40,276 nucleotides of DNA from an uncultured cyanobacterium. Its GTDB lineage: Bacteria; Cyanobacteriota; Cyanobacteriia; PCC-6307; Cyanobiaceae. Under the pieces are notes generated by a model. That model ran no database searches. It was not told where the DNA came from and saw nothing but the letters and a program-made list of their open reading frames with translations. The position numbers and the translations under genes were made by a program. The first letter of the stretch is position 1, and each line of letters opens with the position of its first letter. The stretch lies in NCBI GenBank assembly GCA_913047395.1, contig CAJWUF010000004.1, positions 1 through 40,276 on the forward strand, in the 5' to 3' direction. This document shows, in pieces, positions 7,748-17,900 of the stretch.

Positions 7748-8802
7748 GCGGCGGATCCGATCAGATCGTTGACAGTTTTGCCGGTTTCAAAGAAGACCCT
7801 GGCATTGTCTTCTGGGGTTCCAGGAAGAATGCCATGGCCAAGGTTGAGGATGTGACGACGGCCGCGAGCCTTGCGGACTGCATCAACAATTCGCTCGCGG
7901 ATGGCTTCAGGAGTGCCAAATAAAAGGCCAGGGTCAACATTGCCTTGCACTCCTAAGTGCTTAGGAAGACGGGCGCAGCCATCAGCCATATCAACAGTCC
8001 AATCTAAAGAGACGATGTCGACTCCAGTGCGGCCCATTCGCTCCAACACTCCAGCACTGCCAGAGATGTAGAGGATCATTGGTGTATCTGGATGGGTTGC
8101 TTTTACTAGGTCTACAACTTTCTTTTGATAAGGCGCTGCAAAGGTGTCGTAGTCGATCGGACTGAGCTGGCCGGCCCAGGAATCAAACATTTGCACCACC
8201 TGAGCACCAGCGTCGATCTGATATCGCAAGTAGGTAGCAATTGATTCGGCGAAATGGTTGAGCAAACGATGGAGTAGGTCTGGTTGTTGGAAGGCCATGG
8301 CTTTGATCACGGCATAGTTTTTGCTGCCTTTACCTTCAACTACATAGGCAGCAAGAGTCCAGGGTGCTCCTACAAAACCAAGTACGGCAGCTTGGTTACC
8401 AACGCTTTCACGCAGACGTCCAAGCACCTCACCTACAAAAGGCATCGTTGCTTTGGGTTCCAGTGGACGCAGCGCTTCAATTTGGCTGAGATTACGGATT
8501 GGTTCTTGAATTAAGGGGCCTTTGCTTTCGACGATGTCGAAGTCGATGCCCATACCGGGCAAAGGAGTGAGGATGTCTGAGAAGAGGATTACCCCATCGG
8601 GCTGGAATGCCTCGAACGGTTGCATCGAGATCTCGTAAGAGAGATCAGGGTTTTCGGAACGCTCTCGAAAGCTGGGGTAGCGGTCCCGGAGATCCCGGTA
8701 GACCTTCATGTAGCGGCCCGCCTGGCGCATCATCCAAACAGGGGGACGCTCCACTGATTCACCACGCGCAGCGCGGAGCAACAAGGGCAGTGAGTCGCTC
8801 AT
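7744..8802 (-). CDS. hemE: uroporphyrinogen decarboxylase
   Basis: HemE removes four carboxyl groups from uroporphyrinogen III to give coproporphyrinogen III, on the common path to haem and chlorophyll. The 352-residue length is normal. The N-terminal family signature [11 protein letters not shown] (21-31) includes the substrate-binding Arg26 and Arg30. The catalytic Asp76 lies in LFSDILTP, and the second signature ([16 protein letters not shown]) is intact. The C-terminal [14 protein letters not shown] loop is also typical. It lies 110 bases downstream of glgB on the same strand and overlaps the following epimerase gene by four bases. Confidence 0.97.
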   Translation of the reverse strand: MSDSLPLLLRAARGESVERPPVWMMRQAGRYMKVYRDLRDRYPSFRERSENPDLSYEISMQPFEAFQPDGVILFSDILTPLPGMGIDFDIVESKGPLIQEPIRNLSQIEALRPLEPKATMPFVGEVLGRLRESVGNQAAVLGFVGAPWTLAAYVVEGKGSKNYAVIKAMAFQQPDLLHRLLNHFAESIATYLRYQIDAGAQVVQMFDSWAGQLSPIDYDTFAAPYQKKVVDLVKATHPDTPMILYISGSAGVLERMGRTGVDIVSLDWTVDMADGCARLPKHLGVQGNVDPGLLFGTPEAIRERIVDAVRKARGRRHILNLGHGILPGTPEDNARVFFETGKTVNDLIGSAA

Positions 8803-8912
8803 TACACGGGGTCAGGATCAATCAGAAAACTTACCTGAAGGCCGTTGTTGTTAAGGCCTTTAAAGATGTGGAAGCAGCAGTTTCGTCACATGTTCTTTGG
8901 TTGTGGCTGAAC

Positions 8913-11183
8913 TTAAAGGTTTTGTTTGGGGTCATGGCGGAAGACCTGCACGCTCAGTGCTGGTAGGCAGAGATCAAGGGACTGCTCATATCCATGGATG
9001 TTGTATTCATCTGTTGTCTTGCCACCCATGTTGCCAAGGTTCCTGCCGCCGTAACGGGCGCTATCTGTGTTGAGGATTTCCTCGTAGTAGCCCTTAACAG
9101 GCACTCCAACCCTGTATTGGGAATGACTTTGTGGGGTGAAGTTGGCGATAACAACAAGCCAGCTTCCACAACTGCTTTCACGACGCATAAAGCTGATTAC
9201 CGAATGGCGATTGTCATTGCAGTCGATCCATTGGAATCCGTATTGATCGAAATCATCTCGCCATAAAGATGGCTCTGCTTTGTAGAGAATATTTAGGTCG
9301 TCAATTAGTTTTTGTAGGCCCTTATGCGGCTCATGCTGCAGTAACTCCCATTGAAGATCTCCCCATACGTTCCATTCTGAGCGTTGACCAAATTCCATTC
9401 CCATGAAAATGGTTTTCTTGCCTGGGTGAGTCCACATATAGGCAAGTAACGCACGAACATTTGCGTATTTCTGCCAATCATCTCCTGGCATTTTATGAAG
9501 AAGATGACTTTTGCCATGAACAACTTCATCATGACTAAGTGCCAACATGAAGTTTTCAGTGTAGGTATACCAGATTGAGAAGGTAATGTTGTTCTGGTGA
9601 AATTGCCTAAACCAAGGATCAAGCTCGAAGTAATCGAGCATGTCATGCATCCAGCCCATATTCCATTTGAGGTTGAACCCTAGACCTCCTATATCCGTGG
9701 GTTGGGTAACCATTGGCCAGGTTGTTGACTCCTCCGCAATTGAAAGTGCACCAGGGAAGTGTTGAAAGAGAACGTGATTTGCCTGTTGCATGAATAGAAC
9801 GGCTTCGGTGTTTTCTCGCCCTCCTTCTTCATTGGCAAGCCACTCTCCGTCAGGGCGAAGGTAGTCGCGATAGAGCATCGAGGCGACTGCATCAACACGA
9901 ATGCCATCAATGTGGAATTGCTCAAACCAATAGACAAGATTGGCAACTAGGAAGTTGCGAACTTCGTTCCGGCTGTAGTTAAAGATCAGTGTGCCCCATT
10001 CCTTGTGTTCACCGATGCGTGGGTCGGAATGTTCGTAGAGATGGGTCCCATCAAAGAAGGCAAGACCATGACTATCTTTCGGGAAATGTCCAGGTACCCA
10101 GTCGAGGATTACTCCGATGCCTTCGGCGTGGCAGTGGTCAACAAAGCTACGGAATTCATCGGGTGTTCCATATCGACTTGTGGGGGCATACCACCCAGTT
10201 ACTTGGTATCCCCACGAACCATCAAATGGATGTTCCGAGATTGGCATTAGTTCGATATGGGTAAAACCTCGATCCTTCACGTATGGAATCAGTTGATCGG
10301 TTAGTTCGGGATAGGTCAGTAGCCTGGCTCCAGGCTTCATGTCTGCAGCGGGTACTGGTCTGCGATGAGTGCCATCCGCCTCGATATACGGTTCATCGGC
10401 AGCAGCATGCATCCAGCTGCCCAGATGTAATTCGTACACTGAAATTGGCTGGTCCAGAGCATTGCGGCTGTCTCTTTGCCGCATCCAGTGCTCGTCTTGC
10501 CATTGATAGCGATCTAGCTTTGCTACTAAGGAACTGGTTGCGGGGCGTACCTCGTGTTGGAAACCGTAGGGATCAGCCTTCTGATAGCAATGACCGTTTT
10601 GGGCTCTGATCTCGTATTTGTAAAGGCTCCCTTCCTCTATCCCTGGGATAAATAACTCCCAGAGGCCCCCCTGGCGTTTTTGCATCGGGTGATGACGTCC
10701 ATCCCATGAATTCAAATCGCAAAGCACAGAAACACTGCGGGCGTGGGGAGCCCAGAGGCAGAACATCACACCTTCAACACCCTGAAGCTCGATTAGGTGA
10801 GCCCCCATGCGTTGCCAGATGTGGTGATGGTTGCCTTCTGCAAAGAGGTGACGGTCCATCTCCCCCATCCATTCCTCTCGAAAGGCCCATGGATCGTGTT
10901 GTTTGTGCTCGAGTCCTCCTCGGTTAATGCGAACTTGGTATTTGCTGCCAGGGTCTTGGTCAAGAACTGCTTCGAAGATCCAAGGGTGATTAGGTGTGGT
11001 CATGGCAGTAGTACTGCCATTAATTAGTAGCTCTACTTGGCTGGCCTCCGGCATCCAGATGCGTACTATCCATTTCCCCTCATGGGGCTGTGGACCAAGC
11101 ACCGAAAAGGGACTCTCGTGGCGGCATTCAGCAAGCTTTTGGCTGTCCTGAACCATCCAGTCGAGGGCAAAACTGGTGGTCAT
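8913..11183 (-). CDS. glgB: 1,4-alpha-glucan (glycogen) branching enzyme
   Basis: GlgB cuts alpha-1,4 chains and re-joins them as alpha-1,6 branches in glycogen. The 756-residue protein has two N-terminal beta-sandwich (CBM48-type) parts up to about 240, then the GH13 barrel. Region I is [10 protein letters not shown] (361-370), region [10 protein letters not shown] with nucleophile Asp431, region III AEES with acid/base Glu484, and region [10 protein letters not shown] with Asp552. The C-terminal beta domain ends near 745. Every catalytic residue of the family is present. It is colinear with hemE (110 bases downstream) and the DUF3887 gene (100 bases upstream). A six-base-pair hairpin at 8838-8860 after its stop is too weak to call a terminator. 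Confidence 0.97.
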   Translation of the reverse strand: MTTSFALDWMVQDSQKLAECRHESPFSVLGPQPHEGKWIVRIWMPEASQVELLINGSTTAMTTPNHPWIFEAVLDQDPGSKYQVRINRGGLEHKQHDPWAFREEWMGEMDRHLFAEGNHHHIWQRMGAHLIELQGVEGVMFCLWAPHARSVSVLCDLNSWDGRHHPMQKRQGGLWELFIPGIEEGSLYKYEIRAQNGHCYQKADPYGFQHEVRPATSSLVAKLDRYQWQDEHWMRQRDSRNALDQPISVYELHLGSWMHAAADEPYIEADGTHRRPVPAADMKPGARLLTYPELTDQLIPYVKDRGFTHIELMPISEHPFDGSWGYQVTGWYAPTSRYGTPDEFRSFVDHCHAEGIGVILDWVPGHFPKDSHGLAFFDGTHLYEHSDPRIGEHKEWGTLIFNYSRNEVRNFLVANLVYWFEQFHIDGIRVDAVASMLYRDYLRPDGEWLANEEGGRENTEAVLFMQQANHVLFQHFPGALSIAEESTTWPMVTQPTDIGGLGFNLKWNMGWMHDMLDYFELDPWFRQFHQNNITFSIWYTYTENFMLALSHDEVVHGKSHLLHKMPGDDWQKYANVRALLAYMWTHPGKKTIFMGMEFGQRSEWNVWGDLQWELLQHEPHKGLQKLIDDLNILYKAEPSLWRDDFDQYGFQWIDCNDNRHSVISFMRRESSCGSWLVVIANFTPQSHSQYRVGVPVKGYYEEILNTDSARYGGRNLGNMGGKTTDEYNIHGYEQSLDLCLPALSVQVFRHDPKQNL

Positions 11184-11283
11184 CAGCTAAAGGCATTGTT
11201 GGCCGGGAGCTTAGATCGGTTCGTGGGCTTGAAGGGCGAACTAAGCGCCAGTAGTGCAAGTTGAATCAGGGAATGCTGATTAA

Positions 11284-12012
11284 TCAGACAAGATCAGCGG
11301 AGAAGTCCACGTTGATGATCTCTCCTTGGTCGTTAAAAATCACGAAAAGGTTGTCTGTCAAATTTCCGAATTCAATAGTCACGAGAACCAGCTGCTGCTC
11401 ACCACCTTGGCTGGCAACGATCGCAGTTTCGATCTTTTTAAACCCTCCAGTGACGCGGTCGAGTTTTGTCCATTTGCGTTGTATGTCTTCTGGTTTTAGT
11501 TCCTGTTGGAAGCTCAGTTCAAGCAGGGAACGTGCAGATACCCAGCGCTTGGAAGCTAGATCGTTGACGAAGTCAATAGCCGATTGTTCGATCGGCAGTG
11601 CCTGGCCAGTCCATTTCCATGCAATCAGTTTTCCACTTTCATCGAGAACCATTATCAGAGGGACTTCTCCCTTTGCGCTCATGACCATTGCTTCAACAGT
11701 GGTGTCGTCTAAACCTGAACTGACTTCGACAATGCGACTTCCGGAAACTTGATGAGGCCGACTTTCTAGGCGCTGCTGGATTCGTTCGGTGGTAGTAGTG
11801 CTATGCAGAGGTTCTGACAGCTGGCTATAGATGGTTTTGGCATCTTTATTGGCTAATGCCTTTAGAAGGATTTGAGCTGCTTTTGTCGCCTGAGCGGGGC
11901 TAAGAGGGGTCCTTTGAATGGACGCATCTGCTGCAAAAGTTGGCAGGGGTAGTGCACCCAGGCTGCAAGGGAGCCCAAGGGATAGGGCTATTAAGCAAGC
12001 AGATAGCTTCAA
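11284..12012 (-). CDS. secreted or lipid-side protein with two DUF3887-like repeats
   Basis: This 242-residue protein begins with a signal peptide (hydrophobic residues 5-20, likely cleavage after PTFA near 27). The mature part holds two similar alpha+beta units, about 38-130 and 138-242. Each begins with a helix (AAQILLKALANKD; IDFVNDLASKRW), followed by strands ending in a FxxxGxI-type finish. This is the DUF3887 pattern, a small cone-shaped fold of unknown function found in exported proteins. It overlaps the start of the upstream hydrolase gene by four bases (12009-12012), so they form an operon. No catalytic residues are recognisable. A periplasmic role is inferred from the signal sequence. 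Confidence 0.65.
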   Translation of the reverse strand: MKLSACLIALSLGLPCSLGALPLPTFAADASIQRTPLSPAQATKAAQILLKALANKDAKTIYSQLSEPLHSTTTTERIQQRLESRPHQVSGSRIVEVSSGLDDTTVEAMVMSAKGEVPLIMVLDESGKLIAWKWTGQALPIEQSAIDFVNDLASKRWVSARSLLELSFQQELKPEDIQRKWTKLDRVTGGFKKIETAIVASQGGEQQLVLVTIEFGNLTDNLFVIFNDQGEIINVDFSADLV

Positions 12013-13652
12013 GGCTCTTGGGAGAAATCGTTATTCATTTTGCCGGAGTCGAGTGGCAAGAGCAGCAACTTTGATCCATAAAGCTGCAAAGTCAGAGTCA
12101 CCACTTTGCAGTGGGCCGATGGAGGTCCACAGGGCTGTTGATCGTGGCCTGGGTTTACTCCTATCGCCGGCCAGGCAGCGCCGGCTATAGATAATCGCAA
12201 CTGCTCTCCTGGTTGCAGGTCGGCAAGTATTGGTTGCAAAAGCACCATTCGCGGTAGAAGCCGCAGGGCACTTTCCCCTTGTACACGCAGAACTCCGGTT
12301 GAGATCTGTTTTGCTTGGCTTTGGCTTCGATTGACAATGGAGAGGGCGACACAGAGGTCAAATCCAGGTTGATCTGACTGCATGGTTAGTTGCAGTGACG
12401 GGATCCCATTTAGCTGCAGGGATTCTTGCAATGCTTGGCTGGTGAAGGTGGCTACATCGGCACGCTGGTCTACGGCACTTCGCTCTACTAGGCCTGGTTG
12501 TGGGCTCAAATGTCCTCCGACTGCTTGAACAGGTCGCCAAGGGTCATGGACCACATGAACCAATCCGCTCCCTTGTTTATTGCGATGAAGGATGCCTTCT
12601 GAGGGATCAAGGCAGGCCAATCCTTTACTTGAAAGCCCCCAGCTTGAGATTGGTGAGCTTGAGTTCTTAGTGGTGTATGTGATTTCCTGCCATTGATTGG
12701 TTGTGATGTTCCAGCCCCGCAAATGTCTTTTTTGATTAGTTGAGACTTGCGAGGTTTGAAGGTGGCGATCGAAAAATCTCAGCAGGAGTTGTTGTGTTTC
12801 TGGCCACCACTGAAGGTGGGTTGCTGGACCGATATGAAGTTCAGGACTACCACCTGCTTGGCTCGATTGCTGATATAGGTCAAGCAGGCCGTTTAGATGG
12901 GGGTCCCACCAGCCACCTATAAGCAACATCGGCTTACGCAGCCAGGATTTCAGTGGCTGGTGAACGGTCCAGGCGTTGTCGCTCTGGCTCGAGCGATTTA
13001 GCCATGACAGGGCCATTCCCTGAGGATCATGGCGTTTTAGGAGTGCAGGCCCCTCATGTAGATAGCTACCGTCTTCCAGACTGCGGCGTAGTTCCATCCA
13101 GCCTTCTTCATTGCCACGGCGACGAGCTTGTAGTGCTGCGAGTTGCAGGCCCCAGGCAAGACCAATGTGCCACCAATAGGCACCGCCTTCACAGCTCCAG
13201 TGATTTCGTTCATCGACTCCAGCCATGGCTGGCGCCAGGCAGTCCGGTGGTGGTGTCCCGGATTCAGCAAGTAGCTGGGTTAGGCCCTGATAGGAAAAGC
13301 CATAGGTTCCAAGGCGGCCATTGCATTCTGGTAACGCTCGCACCCAAGCATGAGTCTGGCTGGTGTCAGTCGCCTCTTGAGAGAAGCCATTGAATTGGCC
13401 TTCCGAATCACCCTGCCCACGTACGTCCTGGATCACCACCAAGTAGCCATGACTTGCCCACCAGGCCGGATGGCTGTAGGTCACAGTTGAGGCGATATCG
13501 CGTCCGTAGGGCTGACGCATCAATAGAGCTGGCCATGTTCCCTCTCTTTTGGGTAGCCATAGCCTGGCAACGAGCTTGACGCCGTCAGTGAGAGTCAGGC
13601 TGGCATCGCGCCAGTAAACGGATCTATCGTTAATTTGACCTTCAGAACACAT
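12009..13652 (-). CDS. CocE/NonD-family alpha/beta hydrolase (X-Pro dipeptidyl-peptidase S15 type)
   Basis: This 547-residue protein has the S15/CocE architecture. The N-terminal alpha/beta hydrolase includes VVIQDVRGQGDSEG (about 72-85) and the nucleophile elbow GTYGFSYQG with Ser120. GGWWDPH supplies the acid Asp and GPATHLQW the His. A C-terminal jelly-roll domain (about 340-530) contains PDQP-like LTMQSDQPGFDL. Family members hydrolyse esters or amides such as cocaine esters, acyl-amino acid derivatives and X-Pro peptides. The natural substrate cannot be read from sequence. No signal peptide is visible. It overlaps the preceding small secreted-protein gene by 11 bases and the following DUF3887 gene by four, so the three genes are tightly coupled. 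Confidence 0.85.
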   Translation of the reverse strand: MCSEGQINDRSVYWRDASLTLTDGVKLVARLWLPKREGTWPALLMRQPYGRDIASTVTYSHPAWWASHGYLVVIQDVRGQGDSEGQFNGFSQEATDTSQTHAWVRALPECNGRLGTYGFSYQGLTQLLAESGTPPPDCLAPAMAGVDERNHWSCEGGAYWWHIGLAWGLQLAALQARRRGNEEGWMELRRSLEDGSYLHEGPALLKRHDPQGMALSWLNRSSQSDNAWTVHQPLKSWLRKPMLLIGGWWDPHLNGLLDLYQQSSQAGGSPELHIGPATHLQWWPETQQLLLRFFDRHLQTSQVSTNQKRHLRGWNITTNQWQEITYTTKNSSSPISSWGLSSKGLACLDPSEGILHRNKQGSGLVHVVHDPWRPVQAVGGHLSPQPGLVERSAVDQRADVATFTSQALQESLQLNGIPSLQLTMQSDQPGFDLCVALSIVNRSQSQAKQISTGVLRVQGESALRLLPRMVLLQPILADLQPGEQLRLSIAGAAWPAIGVNPGHDQQPCGPPSAHCKVVTLTLQLYGSKLLLLPLDSGKMNNDFSQEP

Positions 13653-13908
13653 CAGGGCAGGTCATTCCGATCACGTAAGTGATCACAATGTCTGCGTCTT
13701 TGGAGTTGAGATTTCGTTGTTTGGCTACTTTGGAGATTGATTGACCTGAGTGGGCTGAAATCCCTTTGGCATTAAGAGCTTTGAATTGATTGCACAGTGA
13801 AATACGTTCAGCTTTGTTGTTTTTGACGCTTTCAAATAGGCCGGATTGCGCCTTGACATCCGAAGTAATAGCAAGGGCCATAACTAGTAGCGCTGGAAGA
13901 TAGCGCAT
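13642..13908 (-). CDS. small secreted protein of unknown function
   Basis: This 88-residue protein has a clear signal peptide (MRYLPALLVMALAITSDVKA, cleavage near 20). The mature peptide of about 68 residues is basic to neutral, with two Cys (LCNQFKALNAKG and GMTCPDVF) that could form one disulfide. The central part, SISKVAKQRNLNSKDADIV, looks helical. I do not recognise a named family, though the layout resembles short exported proteins of marine picocyanobacteria. Its stop lies inside the start of the CocE-type hydrolase gene (11-base overlap), suggesting coupled translation. Confidence 0.6.
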   Translation of the reverse strand: MRYLPALLVMALAITSDVKAQSGLFESVKNNKAERISLCNQFKALNAKGISAHSGQSISKVAKQRNLNSKDADIVITYVIGMTCPDVF

Positions 13909-13976
13909 GGGACCTCGAGATCTGCTGCTTCCTTATATTTGAGACATCGTTACCGGGTATGTGGGGCTTAGTAGGG

Positions 13977-14381
13977 TCAGTTTTGCAGTTGCCTGTTCTT
14001 GGCAAGTTGGATCCAACGGCTTGCCGTAGCAAGGTTCACGAGTGATTGTTGATTGCTATTGAGTTGGCGTTGCAGTCGTCCTGTTTGGCGCACAACATCA
14101 TTTGGACTGGCTGCAGCTAAAACAGCTGTTGTTGCAAGCCCTGAGTGGACTAGTAATGCAGCATTTGCTGGATTTAAATTTAGCTCGCAAACAAGTGCAG
14201 CTATGCCTTGCAATCGTTTGAGGTTGCGGACAGTGGCAAGGCTGCCTTTGGTGAGATTGTTTAGTTCATTACCCTCGAGATGTTTAAGAGCAATCCACGT
14301 TGTGATTCCTGCATTTATGAGCTGGGCATGTTCGTGACGAAAGCTCTGAGGCAGATTTTCCAGAGTTTGATCAGTCTGCAT
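13977..14381 (-). CDS. DUF4332-like helix-hairpin-helix protein
   Basis: This 134-residue protein has no signal or membrane segment. It has repeated helix-turn-helix units with phrases such as LINAGITTWIALKHLEG and LVHSGLATTAVLAAASPNDV, which resemble the paired helix-hairpin-helix motifs of DUF4332 proteins. Such motifs often contact DNA or proteins non-specifically, but the function of this family is not known to me. The start overlaps the end of the Ycf51-family gene by 11 bases, so the two genes are an operon. Confidence 0.6.
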   Translation of the reverse strand: MQTDQTLENLPQSFRHEHAQLINAGITTWIALKHLEGNELNNLTKGSLATVRNLKRLQGIAALVCELNLNPANAALLVHSGLATTAVLAAASPNDVVRQTGRLQRQLNSNQQSLVNLATASRWIQLAKNRQLQN

Positions 14382-14850
14382 AGCTTGTTTCTGGCAATGG
14401 CAGCGTGATGTTCTGACGCAAGTCGCGAATTACTTCGCCGAGAATTACTGGTTGGCTTACACCATTCCCGATTGGTTCGAGTTTGCGCAGTCGAACATGC
14501 ACCACTGAGCCGTTGTAACCACCTCCATGCAGGTTCCCTGCCAATTGTTCCAAAGTTGGTTTTATGGCCTCATTTGGAAAGTCTTCAAACGCCTGTGCGA
14601 CTAGAAGGTTAGTGCTGTTGTCATATACAACCGGGACGGAGAGAGCTCCTTCAACAGCCAGTGGAGGGGTATAGCTGACGTTAAAAGCCCAACAGCTTGC
14701 TAAAAGCAGAAGGTTAAAGCTGGTCACACCAATTAAGCGGAACCGTTGATTCCATCGCAGCAAGAAAGCAATTAAGGTGACTCCGCTTAGGGCTAGGCCT
14801 GACCAGGCAAGCCATCCGGTAGCGGTTTGAATTAACTCTGGAATGGACAT
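14371..14850 (-). CDS. Ycf51-family membrane protein (DUF2518)
   Basis: This 159-residue protein has two N-terminal membrane segments (about 14-31 and 40-57) followed by a soluble domain containing SVPVVYDNSTNLLVAQAFEDFPNEA and an LRDLRQNITLPLPETSYAD-like end. The arrangement and length fit Ycf51, a family shared by cyanobacteria and some plastid genomes; its function is not established. The topology suggests the soluble part lies on one side of a cytoplasmic or thylakoid membrane. It is divergent from the tamB-like gene with only 69 bases between them, so the two promoters must be packed back to back. Confidence 0.75.
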   Translation of the reverse strand: MSIPELIQTATGWLAWSGLALSGVTLIAFLLRWNQRFRLIGVTSFNLLLLASCWAFNVSYTPPLAVEGALSVPVVYDNSTNLLVAQAFEDFPNEAIKPTLEQLAGNLHGGGYNGSVVHVRLRKLEPIGNGVSQPVILGEVIRDLRQNITLPLPETSYAD

Positions 14851-14919
14851 GGATGGGCTGGTGAACTGCGAGGGAACTACTTATATTTCGCATGCTCCCG
14901 GTAAGTCTGACTCAAATCG

Positions 14920-17900
14920 ATGGGAGTAAGGATTCCATCTTTGGCCAAAGCACGATGGAAGCGATCAGCTGTTTTATTGCTCAGTGGCAGTCTGATTGTT
15001 TGGGTTGGCGCAGATCGACTCGTTGCTGCCCTTTTTGAGCGTCTACGTCCAGAGCTGGAGCAGAAGCTTTCAGAACCTCTCGGTCATCCGTTGAAAATCG
15101 GAGATTACCGGGGTTTGCGGCCCTTGGGACTAGCAATTGGTCCGACTGAAGTGCTGCCGGGGCCTAAGGACAACTCAAGGGCTTCACTTGAAGGTTTAAC
15201 GGTAAGCCTCGCACCACTGGCCAGTTTGATCCGTCTCAGGCCTGTTGCTGTAGTCACTCTTGAGGGATCGCGGTTGACGTTGCGTCGTAACAACAGCGGT
15301 TCTTACTGGGTCCCTGGACCAACTAAAGGTGAACCGCCGCCAAAGATTGATCTTCGGTTGCGGTTTACTCAGCCGGCGAGGGTAAATATTCAGCCAGCCA
15401 ACCTGAAGTTCACTGCCAATGCTCGCGCAGACGTCCAATTAGCGCAGGGGTGGGTCAAAGGGGCTGCCCAGCTTGGTTTGCCTGATCAAGGACGGCTCTT
15501 TTTGGAAGGCAGTGGGCGCTGGGATCGTTTGGAGTTAGATGCCCGTGTTCGGTTGGAGAAGATCAGACTTAAACAATTGCAGGGGCTTTTGCCTGGGAAT
15601 GAGCCCCTGCAATTGCAGGGGCAGATTGGTGGAGATTTTCAATTAAGTCTTCAGCAGGGGCGTGTGGGCTGTGATGGAGCCTTATCACTGGTCGGTTTTC
15701 AACTGCGGGGTGGTTCTTTCACCGAGTCACTCTCTTCTCGTGAGGCCAGGATCAGCTGTCGCGAAGATCAACTGCAGCTGCCTTTGAGTCATTGGCGCTA
15801 TGGACCCTGGACAGCTTCTGTTCAGGGGGGGGCTCGACTCAATAATTCCTATGAGATCGATTTAAAGGTCAACCAAAAGCATCAAGGACATGCCTTCCAG
15901 GCTCGTATTGATGGGCCTTGGCATGAGCCTCGTTTGAGAGCCAGTGGTCGCTGGAGTCTTGATCCGAAGAGTCCGGTGGATGGCCCGCTGCAAATGAAAT
16001 TGCAGATGCGCACTAACTGGCGTAATCCAAAGACCGTTAAAGCCATTCTTGACAGCCTTGAAGTTAATTCTCCAGGCCTTAAGGTCCGCGCCAGGGGGCC
16101 TTTATATCCTCAGTTAGGGGTAAGTACTCAGCGCCTGGAGTTGGCGGGGACTGGATGGAAGAGTATTCCTTTGCTTTCAGGACTCCTCGGTAACCAATCT
16201 TTAGTCAAGGGGAGGGTCCAGCTCGAGGGGGCTTCATTTACTCCCAAGCTTCAGCTAGCCCTTGCTCAACAACGCAATCCTTTGCTGGAGCATTGGTCGT
16301 TGCAAGCGGGATGGTCGGCAGAGTCAGGCTTACTTCGCATAAAGCAGTTCAGCAGTCCTCAGCTGAATGTTGTGGCTGATATGCCGTTGTCAGTTGATCA
16401 GGGGCGCTTGCTCATTGGAGAACTGCAGGCCGAGCTGAATTTGAGTCCTTTCCCTCTGGCTCGTGTTGGTTCTCTACTCGACACTTCAATGGCCGGAACC
16501 CTTGCGGCTTCTGGTCAGGTGAGGGGACCTCTCTGGTCTATTCGTCCAAACCTTTTCATCCGGGTGGTAAATCCAGAGGTGGGCCGGCTGCGGCTGCGGG
16601 AAGCTTGGCAGGGGAACTTGAGCGGACTCCCTACTGGTGGCGGCATCCTGCGGATGACCTCTGCAGGGGCGGTTATTCCAGGTCAGCTCTCTTCTCAGCT
16701 TGGTCGCAATTGGCTGCCTAAGGAGTTGACGATTAGTCGTGGCGCTGGAGAGCTCTCTTTAGATGGCACTCCAGCAAGCTATCGCTGGCAGCTCAATAAC
16801 TTCAGCGTGGAGGGAGTTGAGGTTGCGATGGCTGCTAAGCAGCGCTTTGAAGGCATTTACGGTCAGTTCAGCGGTTCAGGCAGCCTTGGTCTCCAGCCTC
16901 TAGCTGTGGATGGCCAAGTCACCATCAGCCATCCGGGATTGATGGGTATTCAATTGCGACAGGCTTTGCTTCAAGGGAAGGTTGCTAACCATTCCTACGA
17001 GCTGACTGGTGAGTTTTTGCCACCGGATACAGGTCAAATAACCCTTGATGCTCAAGGTCAGCTTGGAGGTGAACTTTCTGCAAAGGCAGAGGCTCGCGGA
17101 CTGAGCGCTCGTTGGCTGACGTCAACTGCACAGCAACTTGCAACGATTAATGATGTTGCTCCACCTGCGGTCGGTGATGCCCGAGACCTGGGCACGTTGT
17201 TGGTGCAGACCTTTGGCGGCTCTTTGGACGGCCAACTTAAGGCCCTAGTGGCGGCCCATTCATCTCTAAATGATTTCAATCAACGCAATCGTCAGAGCAA
17301 GGTCATCCATCCGGAAGATTTGCAAGGGCAGATGGATGCGGTGATTGATTTAAAAGGTCCGGATCTAGCCAAGCTGAAGCTGGAGTTAAAGGCAAAGGGA
17401 CATCTCTGGAGGGAAGGTGAAGATCAGGACCATGCTTTACAAATAAAACCCCTTTTCGTCACCATTCAGGGACCACTGCATGGTGGTGGAGGGACGTTCT
17501 CATTGCTTCACGTCCCCTTCTCTCTGCTGTCATTGGTTGCACCTCTACCTACCTCATTGAGAGGTGCCCTTGGACTTTCTGGTCGATACAACCTGGGAGA
17601 TGGAAGCCCTCAGCTCACGGCTGATTTGGTTTTAGAGAACGCCAAGTTGGCTGATAGCACCTTGAACTTTGATAAAGGGCAGATTTCCCTTGCTGACTCC
17701 CTCTTGAAACTTGATCTCGCGCTGCGTAGCTCATCTTCTCAAGAGCCTGTAACGGTGATAGGTCAAGTGCCTCTTGATCCCTCCTTACCGATAGACGTCA
17801 GGGTTGAAAGTCATGGAGATGGTCTTCGCTTTTTGGATGGTTTTGCTGAAGGTGCGCTCACTTGGAAGGGGGGTAGTTCCGATCTTTCGTTGTTGTTAAG

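Noticed and set aside
11261-11752. 163-residue plus-strand frame over the DUF3887 gene
   Set aside because: Antisense to a protein with a clean signal peptide and paired repeats; no independent evidence.
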